From an uncultured Curvibacter sp. (GTDB taxonomy: Bacteria > Pseudomonadota > Gammaproteobacteria > Burkholderiales > Burkholderiaceae): a stretch of 7,900 nucleotides of DNA. The stretch covers positions 1 to 7,900 of the forward strand of contig CAMLNH010000121.1 in assembly GCA_946481355.1 (NCBI GenBank). The letters are read 5' to 3'. This document shows positions 1-6,387 of this stretch, one piece after another. The notes beneath the pieces are model-generated. The model had not been told where the DNA came from. It searched no databases and saw nothing but the letters and a program-made list of their open reading frames with translations. Both the position numbers and the translations under genes were made by a program. The first letter of the stretch is position 1; each line of letters starts with the position of its first letter.

Positions 1-850
1 TGATCTCGTGCGCCGCCACGCGGCCGCTGCCGTCCTTGGTCTTGCACAGGGTCTGGGAGATCACGGCCTGCAGCGATTCGGACAGCATGGCGCGGACCAT
101 TTCCTTCTCTTCGGCCGGGAACACGTCGATGATCCGGTCGATGGTCTTGGCGGCGCTGCTGGTGTGCAGGGTACCGAACACCAGGTGACCGGTTTCGGCG
201 GCCGTCATGGCCAGGCGGATGGTCTCGAGATCACGCATTTCGCCCACCAGGATGGCGTCCGGGTCTTCGCGCAGCGCGGACTTCAGGGCGGCGGCGAAGC
301 TCAGCGTGTGCGGGCCGACTTCACGCTGGTTGATCAGGCACTTCTTGGACTCGTGCACGAACTCGATCGGGTCTTCCACCGTCAGGATGTGGCCGAACTC
401 GGTTTCGTTGAGGTGGTTGACCATGCCGGCCAGCGTGGTGGACTTGCCCGAGCCCGTGGGGCCGGTCACCAGCACCAGGCCGCGCGGCTTGAGGGCGAGG
501 TCGGCGAAGATCTTGGGCGCGTTGAGCTGCTCCAGCGTCAGGATCTTGCTCGGGATGGTCCGGAACACCGCGGCCGCGCCGCGCTGGGTGTTGAAGGCGT
601 TGACGCGGAAACGCGCCAGGCCGTCGATCTCGAAGGAGAAGTCGACCTCCAGGAACTCTTCGTAGTTCTTGCGCTGGGTGTCGTTCATGATGTCGTACAC
701 CATGGCGTGCACTTCCTTGTGCCCCAGGGCGTCGACGTTGATGCGGCGCACATCGCCATGCACCCGGATCATGGGGGGCAGGCCGGCGGAGAGGTGCAGG
801 TCGGAAGCCTTGTTCTTGACGCTGAATGCCAGCAGTTGGGTGATATCCAC
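1..850 (-). CDS. pilT: Type IV pilus retraction ATPase PilT (3' end off the window)
   Basis: PilT is the hexameric cytoplasmic ATPase that depolymerises type IV pili, powering twitching motility and DNA uptake. The frame read leftward gives 283 residues starting MDITQLLAFSVKNKASDLHL, which is the family N-terminus. The Walker A motif GPTGSGKST is at residues 130-138, the Asp-box TVEDPIE at 157-163, Walker B in DAILVGEMRD at 198-207, and the His-box ending GTLHT at 217-230. The family is about 345 residues, so roughly 60 C-terminal residues lie beyond base 1. The start is a GTG at 848-850. It is favoured because it gives the conserved N-terminus and has GAGGG four bases upstream (complement of 854-858), with AAGGA slightly further out. 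It diverges from yggS by 40 bp, a neighbourhood common in Proteobacteria. All catalytic motifs present in the window are intact. Confidence 0.97.
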   Translation of the reverse strand, partial: MDITQLLAFSVKNKASDLHLSAGLPPMIRVHGDVRRINVDALGHKEVHAMVYDIMNDTQRKNYEEFLEVDFSFEIDGLARFRVNAFNTQRGAAAVFRTIPSKILTLEQLNAPKIFADLALKPRGLVLVTGPTGSGKSTTLAGMVNHLNETEFGHILTVEDPIEFVHESKKCLINQREVGPHTLSFAAALKSALREDPDAILVGEMRDLETIRLAMTAAETGHLVFGTLHTSSAAKTIDRIIDVFPAEEKEMVRAMLSESLQAVISQTLCKTKDGSGRVAAHEI

Positions 851-887
851 GGTCCCTCTGTCCTTATCTTTGCTACGCTTGCGAAAC

Positions 888-917
888 ATTATGACCGTGA
901 TTGCCACCCAGCTCCAA
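888..917 (-). promoter_or_regulatory. Candidate sigma70 promoter for pilT
   Basis: Read on the minus strand, a CATAAT hexamer (888-893, 5 of 6 to TATAAT) lies 18 bp downstream of TTGGAG (912-917, 3 of 6 to TTGACA). A start site near 881 would give a leader of about 30 nt carrying the AAGGA/GAGGG ribosome binding site. The -10 overlaps the yggS start codon, so polymerase here could interfere with yggS expression. This rests on hexamer matching only; the -35 is weak. Confidence 0.35.
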
Positions 918-1586
918 GCCGTTCATGCCCGCATCGCTGCCGCGTGTCTTGCAGCAGGTCGCGCCGCCGACGGCGTGCAGTTGCTCGCCGTCTCCAAGAC
1001 CTTCGGCCCCGAGGCCGTGCGCGCCGCGCATGCGGCGGGTCAGACCGCCTTCGGCGAAAACTACATCCAGGAGGCCGTGGACAAGATGGCCCTGCTGGGC
1101 GATCTGCCGCTGCAGTGGCATTGCATCGGACCGATCCAGAGCAACAAGACCCGTCTGGTCGCCACGCACTTCCAGTGGGCCCAGACCGTGGACCGGCTCA
1201 AGATCGCGCAGCGGCTCAGCGAGCAGCGGCCGGACCACCTGCCGCCGCTGCAGGTCTGCCTCCAGGTCAATGTGGATGGCGGTGCCACCAAATCCGGCAT
1301 CGCCCCGGAAGAGTTGCCGGCGCTGGCGCAGGCCGTGGCCGCACTGCCGCGCCTGCAGTTGCGCGGCCTGATGTGCATCCCCGATCCGCAGGAGGATGCG
1401 GCGGCAATGCGCGCTGTCTTCCTGCGCGCCCGTGGGCTCTACGAGGACCTGCGCGCGCGCGGATTGCCGCTGGACACCCTGTCCATGGGCATGAGCGGCG
1501 ATCTCGAGGCGGCCATCGGGGCCGGCAGCACCCTGGTGCGCGTGGGCACGGCCATCTTCGGCGGCCGCAGCAGCACCGTGAAATAA
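891..1586 (+). CDS. yggS: YggS/PLPBP-family pyridoxal phosphate homeostasis protein
   Basis: This 231-residue protein belongs to the YggS/PROSC/PipY family. These are single-domain TIM-barrel proteins that bind pyridoxal 5'-phosphate, have no known enzymatic activity, and buffer PLP, affecting amino-acid and keto-acid metabolism. The PLP Schiff-base lysine is K36 in LLAVSKT, as in the E. coli protein. FGENYIQE (54-61), HCIGPIQSNK (77-86), KSG (134-136), MGMSGDLEAAI (199-209) and the phosphate-binding tail RVGTAIFG (217-224) are all present. The length matches the family. ATG 891 is chosen because it places K36 at the family position. The frame is open further upstream, but that part is antisense to pilT. 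No convincing Shine-Dalgarno precedes the ATG. No proC follows, although proC often sits beside yggS in other bacteria. Confidence 0.95.
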   Translation: MTVIATQLQAVHARIAAACLAAGRAADGVQLLAVSKTFGPEAVRAAHAAGQTAFGENYIQEAVDKMALLGDLPLQWHCIGPIQSNKTRLVATHFQWAQTVDRLKIAQRLSEQRPDHLPPLQVCLQVNVDGGATKSGIAPEELPALAQAVAALPRLQLRGLMCIPDPQEDAAAMRAVFLRARGLYEDLRARGLPLDTLSMGMSGDLEAAIGAGSTLVRVGTAIFGGRSSTVK

Positions 1587-1605
1587 GTCACGCGCCGCAG
1601 GCTCC

Positions 1606-1641
1606 GGGGGTGGGGGCTGGGTTTACCCGGGGGGGCAGCCC
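1606..1641 (+). other. G-quadruplex-capable tract with overlapping stem-loop after yggS
   Basis: Four G runs of 5, 5, 3 and 7 (1606-1610, 1612-1616, 1619-1621, 1629-1635) are separated by loops of 1, 2 and 7 nt, meeting the usual G3+N1-7 quadruplex rule on the plus (yggS mRNA) strand. The same bases can instead form a 6-bp stem, GGGCTG (1614-1619) with CAGCCC (1636-1641), so the two folds are mutually exclusive. No T run follows the stem, so it is not a standard intrinsic terminator, although it lies where yggS transcription could end. The pattern is clear in the sequence; any function is inference. Confidence 0.5.
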
Positions 1642-1652
1642 TGGCGTTTACA

Positions 1653-1658
1653 TAAAAT
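1653..1658 (+). promoter_or_regulatory. Possible -10 element for the pseudopilin operon
   Basis: TAAAAT (5 of 6 to TATAAT) sits in the only A/T-rich patch of the spacer between yggS and the pseudopilin gene, 25 bp before the ATG. No acceptable -35 lies 16-18 bp upstream because that stretch is the G-rich tract. If it is a promoter, it is activator-dependent or the G tract takes part in its control. The leader would be about 19 nt and would have no Shine-Dalgarno. Confidence 0.25.
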
Positions 1659-1683
1659 TACAAATCAACCACCCCACTGCCCC

Positions 1684-2166
1684 ATGTGCCCCCTGCCAGC
1701 CCATCCGGCGTCGCATCGTTCGCCGGGTTTCACGCTCATCGAGCTGATGCTGGTGGTCGGCCTGCTGGGCGTGCTCAGCGCGATCGCCCTGCCCATGTAC
1801 CAGAACCATCGGGAGCGCATCCGCCAGACCCAGGCCGTGCAGGACATCGTGGTGCTGCAGGCGCTGATCCAGGATCACCGGCTCGACAGCGGTCAGTACC
1901 CCGAGACCCTGGCGGCGGTAGGCAATGCGGGTCGCGTCGATCCCTGGGGGCGTCCCTACATCTACCAGGAGCTGGCCAGCGCCCCGGGCAAGGGCAAGGC
2001 CCGCAAGGACCGCAAGCTCAACCCCCTCAATTCCGACTTCGATCTCTACAGCCTGGGCAAGGACGGGGTGTCCAAGACCCAGCTGACCAACAAGGACAGC
2101 CTGGACGACATCGTGCGGGCCAATGACGGCGCCTACGTGGGCCTGGCCGCCGACTACACGCGCTGA
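1684..2166 (+). CDS. GspG-like pseudopilin / type IV pilin-like protein
   Basis: This 160-residue secreted pilin-like protein has a short basic leader ending in SPG at residue 15, followed by FTLIELMLVVGLLGV. That is a class III prepilin signal: cleavage by prepilin peptidase after G15, N-methylation of F16, and the conserved Glu+5 at E20, then a hydrophobic helix to about residue 38. The globular part carries DPWGRPY (86-92) and NSDFDLYSLGKDG (116-128), hallmarks of the GspG/PulG major pseudopilin of type II secretion, whose following loop binds calcium in characterised members. A lysine/arginine-rich stretch (103-111) lies between them. The tail after residue 130 is less familiar. No other gsp gene is in the window, so it is an orphan here. 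ATG 1684 is the first start giving a normal-length leader; the upstream bases are C-rich with no Shine-Dalgarno. It is followed after 8 nt by the GGDEF-EAL gene, indicating co-transcription. It could instead be a minor pilin of the type IV pilus that PilT retracts. Confidence 0.9.
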   Translation: MCPLPAHPASHRSPGFTLIELMLVVGLLGVLSAIALPMYQNHRERIRQTQAVQDIVVLQALIQDHRLDSGQYPETLAAVGNAGRVDPWGRPYIYQELASAPGKGKARKDRKLNPLNSDFDLYSLGKDGVSKTQLTNKDSLDDIVRANDGAYVGLAADYTR

Positions 2167-2174
2167 GGTCACCG

Positions 2175-4967
2175 ATGCGCAACATGCTGTCCCTGCTCAG
2201 ACTCCCGATCCACGGCCTGTTCCTGCGCAGCCGGGTGGCCCAGCGCGTCTTCACCCTGTTCCTGCTCTCGGCCCTGCTGCCGGCGCTGCTGCTGGCGCTG
2301 CTGGCCTATGTGCAGATGCGGGCCATGGACCGCGAGCACGTGCAGCGGCAGCTGGAGCTGGAAGCCGCGAGTTACACCAGCGGCCTTTACGAGCGCCTGC
2401 TGGGCGCGCACTTCATGTTGGGCGTGCAGGCTGTCAGTCTGCGCCAGGGCGTGACGCCGGACCCGGAACTCGATGGCCCGGCCCGGCGGGTCTACACGCG
2501 CATCGAGGTCCAGCTACCCGCCGCCGAAACCCCGGCCTTGTCCGAGGCGGCGCAGGCCCATCTGGCGCGCGGCGAGAGCCTGCTGCTGACCCAGGGCGAG
2601 GTGCAGGCGCCGCGTCTGCTGCTCGTGCGGGCGGTCGACACGGCACGCCCCGAGCTCGGGCTGCTGCGTGGGGAGCTTGCGCCGGCTTACCTCTGGGGCG
2701 ACGCCGAGGATCTGGCCCACCAGACCCAGGTCTGTGTGCGCGACGCCCTGGGCCTGGTCCTGCATTGCACCGATGCCGCCCTGCGCCCGCTGGCCGAACG
2801 CCAGGGCCTGCAGGCCGCCGATCCGCAGGAGATCGCCCAGCCGCACACCACACGCAGCCTGTTTCTGCGTGCGCGCTTTGCCTCTGATGACTGGGCGGTG
2901 CTGGTCCTGCGCCCGGTGGACGCGGCTGCACCCGGCTGGGGTCGGCTGGTCTATCTCTTCCTGGGCGTGGTCCTGCTCATCCTGCTGCTCGTGGCCCTGC
3001 TCAGCGGCGTGCAGCTGCGGCGCACCCTGGTGCCGCTGGAGCGTCTGATCGATGGCACGCGGCGCATCGCGCGCGAGGACTTCAAGCTGCCCGTGCAGCT
3101 GCAGCGTGACGACGAGTTCGGCGAGCTCGGGCACGCGCTCAACAAGATGGCCGCACGCCTGGGCCGACAGATGAGCACGCTGCGCGCGCTGGCCGAGATC
3201 GACCACGAGATCCTGGCGCGCGCCGACATGGAGCAGATCATCACCCGCGTGCAGGAGCGCCTGCACGAGCTCTGGCCCCAGGCCGTGACCAGCATGGTGG
3301 TGTTCGACCGGCAGGCGGCGGACTTCGGCATCGTGCACCTGCATGCGGGCGAAGGCGAGATGACGGCCAAGGTGCCGAGCAAGCTCGACCCCTGGCTGCT
3401 GGAACGCCTGGCGCGCGACTACGACGGCATGTGGTTCGACGTCGGCGGCGGCGAGCTGCCCGACTTTCTGTCCATGGTGGCCGATGCTGGCGCCCAGCGC
3501 ATCCTGGTGCTGCCCATCTTCTGGCGCGAACAGGTCAGCGGCCTGCTGGCCATCGGCCTGATGGAGCCGCGCGAATTCAGCCACGAACTGGTGCAGCAGG
3601 CGCGCGATCTGGTCAACCGCATCGGTGTGGCCCTGGCGGCCCAGGCCCATGACGAACAGCTCAAGTTCCAGGCCTTTCACGATGCCCTGACGGGCCTGCC
3701 CAACCGCCCGCTGCTGCTGGAGCGCCTCACGCAGGAAATGGCCCACGCGCGGCGCAGCGCCCGGCAGCTGGCGGTGCTGTTCATCGACCTCGACCGCTTC
3801 AAGAAGATCAACGACAGCCTGGGCCACGAGGCCGGGGACCGCCTGCTGTGCCAGGTGGCCGAGCGCCTGATCTCCTGCACCCGCGAAGGGGACACCGTGG
3901 CGCGCCTGAGCGGTGATGAATTCGTCGTGCTGCTGCCGGGGCTGGGTAGTCCCAAGCCGGCCGCCCGTCTGGCCGCCGAGATGCAGGAACTGCTGGGCGA
4001 GCCCTTCATGATCGGCGACAGCACGGCCTATGTGGGGGCCAGCATCGGTGTGGCCATCTTCCCGGACGACGGCAGCCTGGCCTCCGAGCTGCTCAAGAAG
4101 GCCGACATGGCCATGTACCGGGCCAAGGCCACGGGGCGCGCGCGCGTGGTCTTCTACGAAGAAAGCATGAACCTCGCGCAGCAGGAGCAGTCGGTGCTCG
4201 AGCGCGAGCTGCGGCAGGCCATCGCGCGCGGCCAGCTCTCGCTGCGCTACCAGCCGCGCATCCTGCTGGTCGACGGCCGCCCGTGCGGGGCCGAGGCCCT
4301 GCTGCGCTGGGAGCACCCGGAGCTGGGTTCGGTCAGCCCCGAGAAATTCATCCCGCTGGCCGAAGAGGTGGGCCTGATCGACGAGCTCGGCCACTGGGTG
4401 CTGCAGCAGGTCTGTGCCCAGCTGGGGCAGTGGCAGGCCGCGGGCTACCGCATCACCGTCTCGGTCAATGTCTCGGGGCGGCAGCTGCGCTCGGGGCGCC
4501 TGGTCCAGCAGGTGCAGCAGGCCCTGCTGGCGGCCGGGGTGATGCCGGCGGGGCTGGAGCTGGAGGTGACCGAAGGCACGCTGATCGACGACATCGAGGC
4601 CGCCAGCGAGCAGCTGCGCCAGATTAAGCGCCTCGGCGTGGTCCTGGCGCTGGATGATTTCGGCATCGGTCACTCCTCGCTGCGTCATCTGCAGCAGCTG
4701 CCCCTGGACATCCTCAAGATCGACCGCAGCTTTCTGCGCGGCCTGGGGCAGGACGACGGGGCGGGCAGCATCGTGCACTCCATCATCGCCCTGGCCCATG
4801 CCCTGGGCAAGACGGTGGTGGCCGAGGGCGTGGAGCACGCGCAGCAGGCCGAGTTGCTGCGCATCTGGCATTGCGAGCAGGCCCAGGGCTTCCATTTCAG
4901 CGCGCCGCTGACCGCCGCGGAGCTGGAACAGGAGCTGATGCCCTCGCGGCCCGCCGAGATCGCCTGA
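2175..4967 (+). CDS. Membrane sensor with HAMP-GAF-GGDEF-EAL, bifunctional c-di-GMP enzyme
   Basis: This 930-residue inner-membrane protein is predicted to make and/or degrade cyclic-di-GMP. TM1 spans about 25-46, a periplasmic region about 47-258, TM2 about 259-281, HAMP about 283-335 (DDEFGELG at 312-319), GAF about 345-495, GGDEF about 495-660 and EAL about 680-920. The cyclase signature is SGDEF (579-583) in place of GGDEF. Substrate and metal residues FHDALTGLPNR (501-511), D538 and N546-D547 are present, and REGD (570-573) is a canonical RxxD product-inhibition site five residues upstream. The phosphodiesterase half looks intact: EALLRW (707-712), N765, E797 and E800, DDFGIGHSS (827-835), K848 and AEGVE (883-887). 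The periplasmic part is unassigned. Cysteines 187 and 198 flank a strand-turn-strand reminiscent of Cache folds. The start has GAGGT five bases upstream (2165-2169), overlapping the pseudopilin stop. Which activity dominates cannot be read from sequence. Confidence 0.96.
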   Translation: MRNMLSLLRLPIHGLFLRSRVAQRVFTLFLLSALLPALLLALLAYVQMRAMDREHVQRQLELEAASYTSGLYERLLGAHFMLGVQAVSLRQGVTPDPELDGPARRVYTRIEVQLPAAETPALSEAAQAHLARGESLLLTQGEVQAPRLLLVRAVDTARPELGLLRGELAPAYLWGDAEDLAHQTQVCVRDALGLVLHCTDAALRPLAERQGLQAADPQEIAQPHTTRSLFLRARFASDDWAVLVLRPVDAAAPGWGRLVYLFLGVVLLILLLVALLSGVQLRRTLVPLERLIDGTRRIAREDFKLPVQLQRDDEFGELGHALNKMAARLGRQMSTLRALAEIDHEILARADMEQIITRVQERLHELWPQAVTSMVVFDRQAADFGIVHLHAGEGEMTAKVPSKLDPWLLERLARDYDGMWFDVGGGELPDFLSMVADAGAQRILVLPIFWREQVSGLLAIGLMEPREFSHELVQQARDLVNRIGVALAAQAHDEQLKFQAFHDALTGLPNRPLLLERLTQEMAHARRSARQLAVLFIDLDRFKKINDSLGHEAGDRLLCQVAERLISCTREGDTVARLSGDEFVVLLPGLGSPKPAARLAAEMQELLGEPFMIGDSTAYVGASIGVAIFPDDGSLASELLKKADMAMYRAKATGRARVVFYEESMNLAQQEQSVLERELRQAIARGQLSLRYQPRILLVDGRPCGAEALLRWEHPELGSVSPEKFIPLAEEVGLIDELGHWVLQQVCAQLGQWQAAGYRITVSVNVSGRQLRSGRLVQQVQQALLAAGVMPAGLELEVTEGTLIDDIEAASEQLRQIKRLGVVLALDDFGIGHSSLRHLQQLPLDILKIDRSFLRGLGQDDGAGSIVHSIIALAHALGKTVVAEGVEHAQQAELLRIWHCEQAQGFHFSAPLTAAELEQELMPSRPAEIA

Positions 4968-5012
4968 GCGCGCGCGGGGGCTGGCGGCGCGGCCGTGCAA
5001 GTGCTTCAATAC

Positions 5013-5038
5013 CGCGGGGACGGATTCCCGCGCGGAGG
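5013..5038 (+). promoter_or_regulatory. 8-bp hairpin abutting the PRTase ribosome binding site
   Basis: CGCGGGGA (5013-5020) pairs with TTCCCGCG (5025-5032) around the tetraloop CGGA, with one G-U pair in RNA. Two bases later comes a perfect GGAGG Shine-Dalgarno (5034-5038), four bases before ATG 5043. An alternative pairing of CCGCG (5012-5016) with CGCGG (5031-5035) would cover the first two G of the Shine-Dalgarno. The element may modulate ribosome access. As a terminator for the upstream gene it lacks a U run. The rest of the 75-nt spacer is GC-rich without a good promoter match. Confidence 0.5.
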
Positions 5039-5042
5039 CCGC

Positions 5043-5663
5043 ATGTTCCGTGATCGACTCGACGCCGCCGACCAGCTGGCCCAGGCCCTGGCCGCCCACC
5101 GTGGCCGGCTCCCCCTGGTGCTGGCCATCCCGCGCGGGGCTGTGCCCATGGCGCGACGCATCGCGCAGCGCCTCGAGGGCGACTTCGACGTGGTGCTGGT
5201 GCACAAGCTCGGCGCGCCGGGCCAGCCCGAGCTGGCCATCGGCGCCGTCGACGAAAGCGGCTGGACCTACATCGCGCCCTTTGCCGAACGGCTGGGTGCC
5301 GATGCGGACTACCTGGCGCGCGAACGTCAGCATCAGCTGGCCGTGTTGCGCGAGCGGCGGCTGCGCTACACGCCGCTGCGTCCGCCGCGTGCCGTGGCCG
5401 GTCGCACGGTGATCGTTGTCGATGACGGCCTGGCCACCGGGGCCACCATGATCGCGGCCCTGCACAGCCTGCGCGAGCGCCAGCCGCTCCGCCTCGTCTG
5501 CGCCGTGCCGGTGGCACCGCCCGAGACCCTGGCCCGCGTGCAGGCGCTGGCCGATGCGGTGGTCTGCCTGCTCAGCCCGGCCGACTTCCGCGCCGTCGGT
5601 CAGTACTACCGCGATTTCGCCCAGGTGGAGGATGAGGAGGTGCTGGCCCTGCTCAGCGACTGA
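5043..5663 (+). CDS. Type I phosphoribosyltransferase-domain protein
   Basis: This is a 206-residue soluble protein of the PRTase fold. The 5-phosphoribosyl-1-pyrophosphate loop is VIVVDDGLATGAT (123-135), with the two acidic residues D127 and D128 and the phosphate-binding ATGAT. The N-terminal IPRGAVPMA (29-37) and HKLGAPGQPELAIGAVDESG (54-73) and the C-terminal FRAVGQYYRDFAQVEDEEV (182-200) are typical of an uncharacterised PRTase family. That family occurs alone or fused to a dienelactone-hydrolase-like domain, as in mycobacterial Rv0571c. The nucleobase or other acceptor is unknown. It is not a recognisable hpt, apt, upp or pyrE product. ATG 5043 is preceded by GGAGG at 5034-5038 and gives the expected N-terminus FRDRLDAADQLA. 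It lies 75 nt after the GGDEF-EAL gene on the same strand, so read-through is possible. It converges on the hydrolase gene with 13 bp between the stop codons. Confidence 0.92.
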   Translation: MFRDRLDAADQLAQALAAHRGRLPLVLAIPRGAVPMARRIAQRLEGDFDVVLVHKLGAPGQPELAIGAVDESGWTYIAPFAERLGADADYLARERQHQLAVLRERRLRYTPLRPPRAVAGRTVIVVDDGLATGATMIAALHSLRERQPLRLVCAVPVAPPETLARVQALADAVVCLLSPADFRAVGQYYRDFAQVEDEEVLALLSD

Positions 5664-5681
5664 GGCCGCCGCGCCCTCAGT
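5659..5681. terminator. Inverted repeat spanning both convergent stop codons
   Basis: ACTGAGG (5659-5665) and CCTCAGT (5675-5681) form a perfect 7-bp inverted repeat around a 9-nt loop. The left arm contains the TGA of the PRTase gene and the right arm the TGA of the hydrolase gene on the other strand. The hairpin is available to both transcripts and could act as a compact bidirectional transcript end. Neither strand has a T run after it, so intrinsic termination is uncertain. Confidence 0.4.
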
Positions 5682-6315
5682 GCCAGTGTCGAGCGAACCA
5701 GTCCGCGGCATGCCGTGCGACCTGCTCCAGTGTCCCCGCCTCCTCGAACAGATGGGTGGCCTCGGGAATCACCACCAGATCCTTTTCGCATGGCAGGTGC
5801 TCGTAGGCGCTGCGGTTGAGCTGCAGGACCTCGGGGTCGGCCCCGCCCACGAGCAGCAGCGTGGGCGCCTGCACCTTGCCCAGTTCATGGCGGCCGGCCA
5901 GATCGGGCCTGCCGCCGCGCGAGACCACGGCCTGGACCTCGCTGCCCAGCGCGGCCGCAGCTTGCAGGGCGGCCGCGGCCCCCGTGCTGGCGCCGAAGTA
6001 GGCCACGGGCAGGTGCCGGCTGGCGGGGGTGTGCAGCAACACGAAACGCGTGGCCACGAGCAGGCGGTGCGTGAGCAGGGTGATGTCGAAACGCGTGTGG
6101 TAGTCCAGGTTCTCGGCCAGCGTCAGCAGGTCCAGCAGCAGGGTGCCTGAGCCCTGTTCGCGCAGGCTGCGTGCCACCTGCACATTGCGCGGGCTGTGGC
6201 GGCTGCTGCCGCTGCCATGCGCAAACAGCACCACGCCGCGGGCATCGCCGGGCAGCTCGAGCAGTGCCTCGATGTACACGTCGTCGGCGGGGATGCGCAG
6301 CAGTTCGGATGACAT
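5677..6315 (-). CDS. Alpha/beta hydrolase, dienelactone-hydrolase-like
   Basis: This 212-residue cytoplasmic serine hydrolase has the expected alpha/beta order: an oxyanion-region motif FAHGSGSSRHSPRN (31-44), nucleophile elbow FGASTG (107-112) with Ser110, acid Asp160 in LLVGGADPEV, and His188 in PEATHLFEE. True dienelactone hydrolases use cysteine as nucleophile, so the Ser here argues for an esterase-like or unknown activity. The length matches the family. ATG 6315 is preferred although its Shine-Dalgarno is poor. The frame is open to a TTG at 6369 and a GTG at 6342, but a plausible promoter (6341-6369) would place those starts upstream of the transcript start. It is convergent with the PRTase gene; homologues of the two are fused in some bacteria, suggesting linked function. 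Substrate unknown. Confidence 0.9.
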   Translation of the reverse strand: MSSELLRIPADDVYIEALLELPGDARGVVLFAHGSGSSRHSPRNVQVARSLREQGSGTLLLDLLTLAENLDYHTRFDITLLTHRLLVATRFVLLHTPASRHLPVAYFGASTGAAAALQAAAALGSEVQAVVSRGGRPDLAGRHELGKVQAPTLLLVGGADPEVLQLNRSAYEHLPCEKDLVVIPEATHLFEEAGTLEQVARHAADWFARHWH

Positions 6316-6340
6316 GGGCGGCCCGTTGGCGGTCGCAGCC

Positions 6341-6369
6341 ACGGTAGCGCCTGCCTTGGCCGGCGTCAA
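6341..6369 (-). promoter_or_regulatory. Candidate sigma70 promoter for the hydrolase gene
   Basis: On the minus strand TTGACG (6364-6369, 5 of 6 to the -35 consensus) is followed after exactly 17 bp by TACCGT (6341-6346, 3 of 6 to the -10). Initiation near 6334 would leave a leader of about 19 nt before ATG 6315. The spacing is ideal but the -10 is poor. Confidence 0.4.
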
Positions 6370-6387
6370 CCACGTTGCCCGGCGCGG

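Noticed and set aside
8..1747. Open reading frame of 579 codons on the plus strand
   Set aside because: It lies opposite pilT and then runs in a wrong frame through yggS. The composition is typical of a GC-rich shadow, and pilT is unmistakable on the other strand.
1684..2166. Pseudopilin as a fully assigned gspG
   Set aside because: Motifs fit GspG, but no other type II secretion gene is present and the tail differs, so I gave no gene symbol.
2514..5711. Open reading frame of 1065 codons on the minus strand
   Set aside because: It is antisense to the GGDEF-EAL and PRTase genes, both of which have clear motifs and ribosome binding sites. Its product is rich in His, Gln, Arg and Gly with no recognisable domain, as expected when GC-rich codons are read backwards.
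5554..6150. Plus-strand open frame of 198 codons across the PRTase/hydrolase junction
   Set aside because: It overlaps the PRTase 3' end out of frame and then is antisense to the hydrolase, whose Ser-Asp-His triad is clear.
6316..6369. TTG start at 6369 or GTG at 6342 for the hydrolase
   Set aside because: The extra residues are low-complexity Ala/Pro/Gly, the TTG coincides with a good -35 hexamer, and the ATG at 6315 gives the normal family length.
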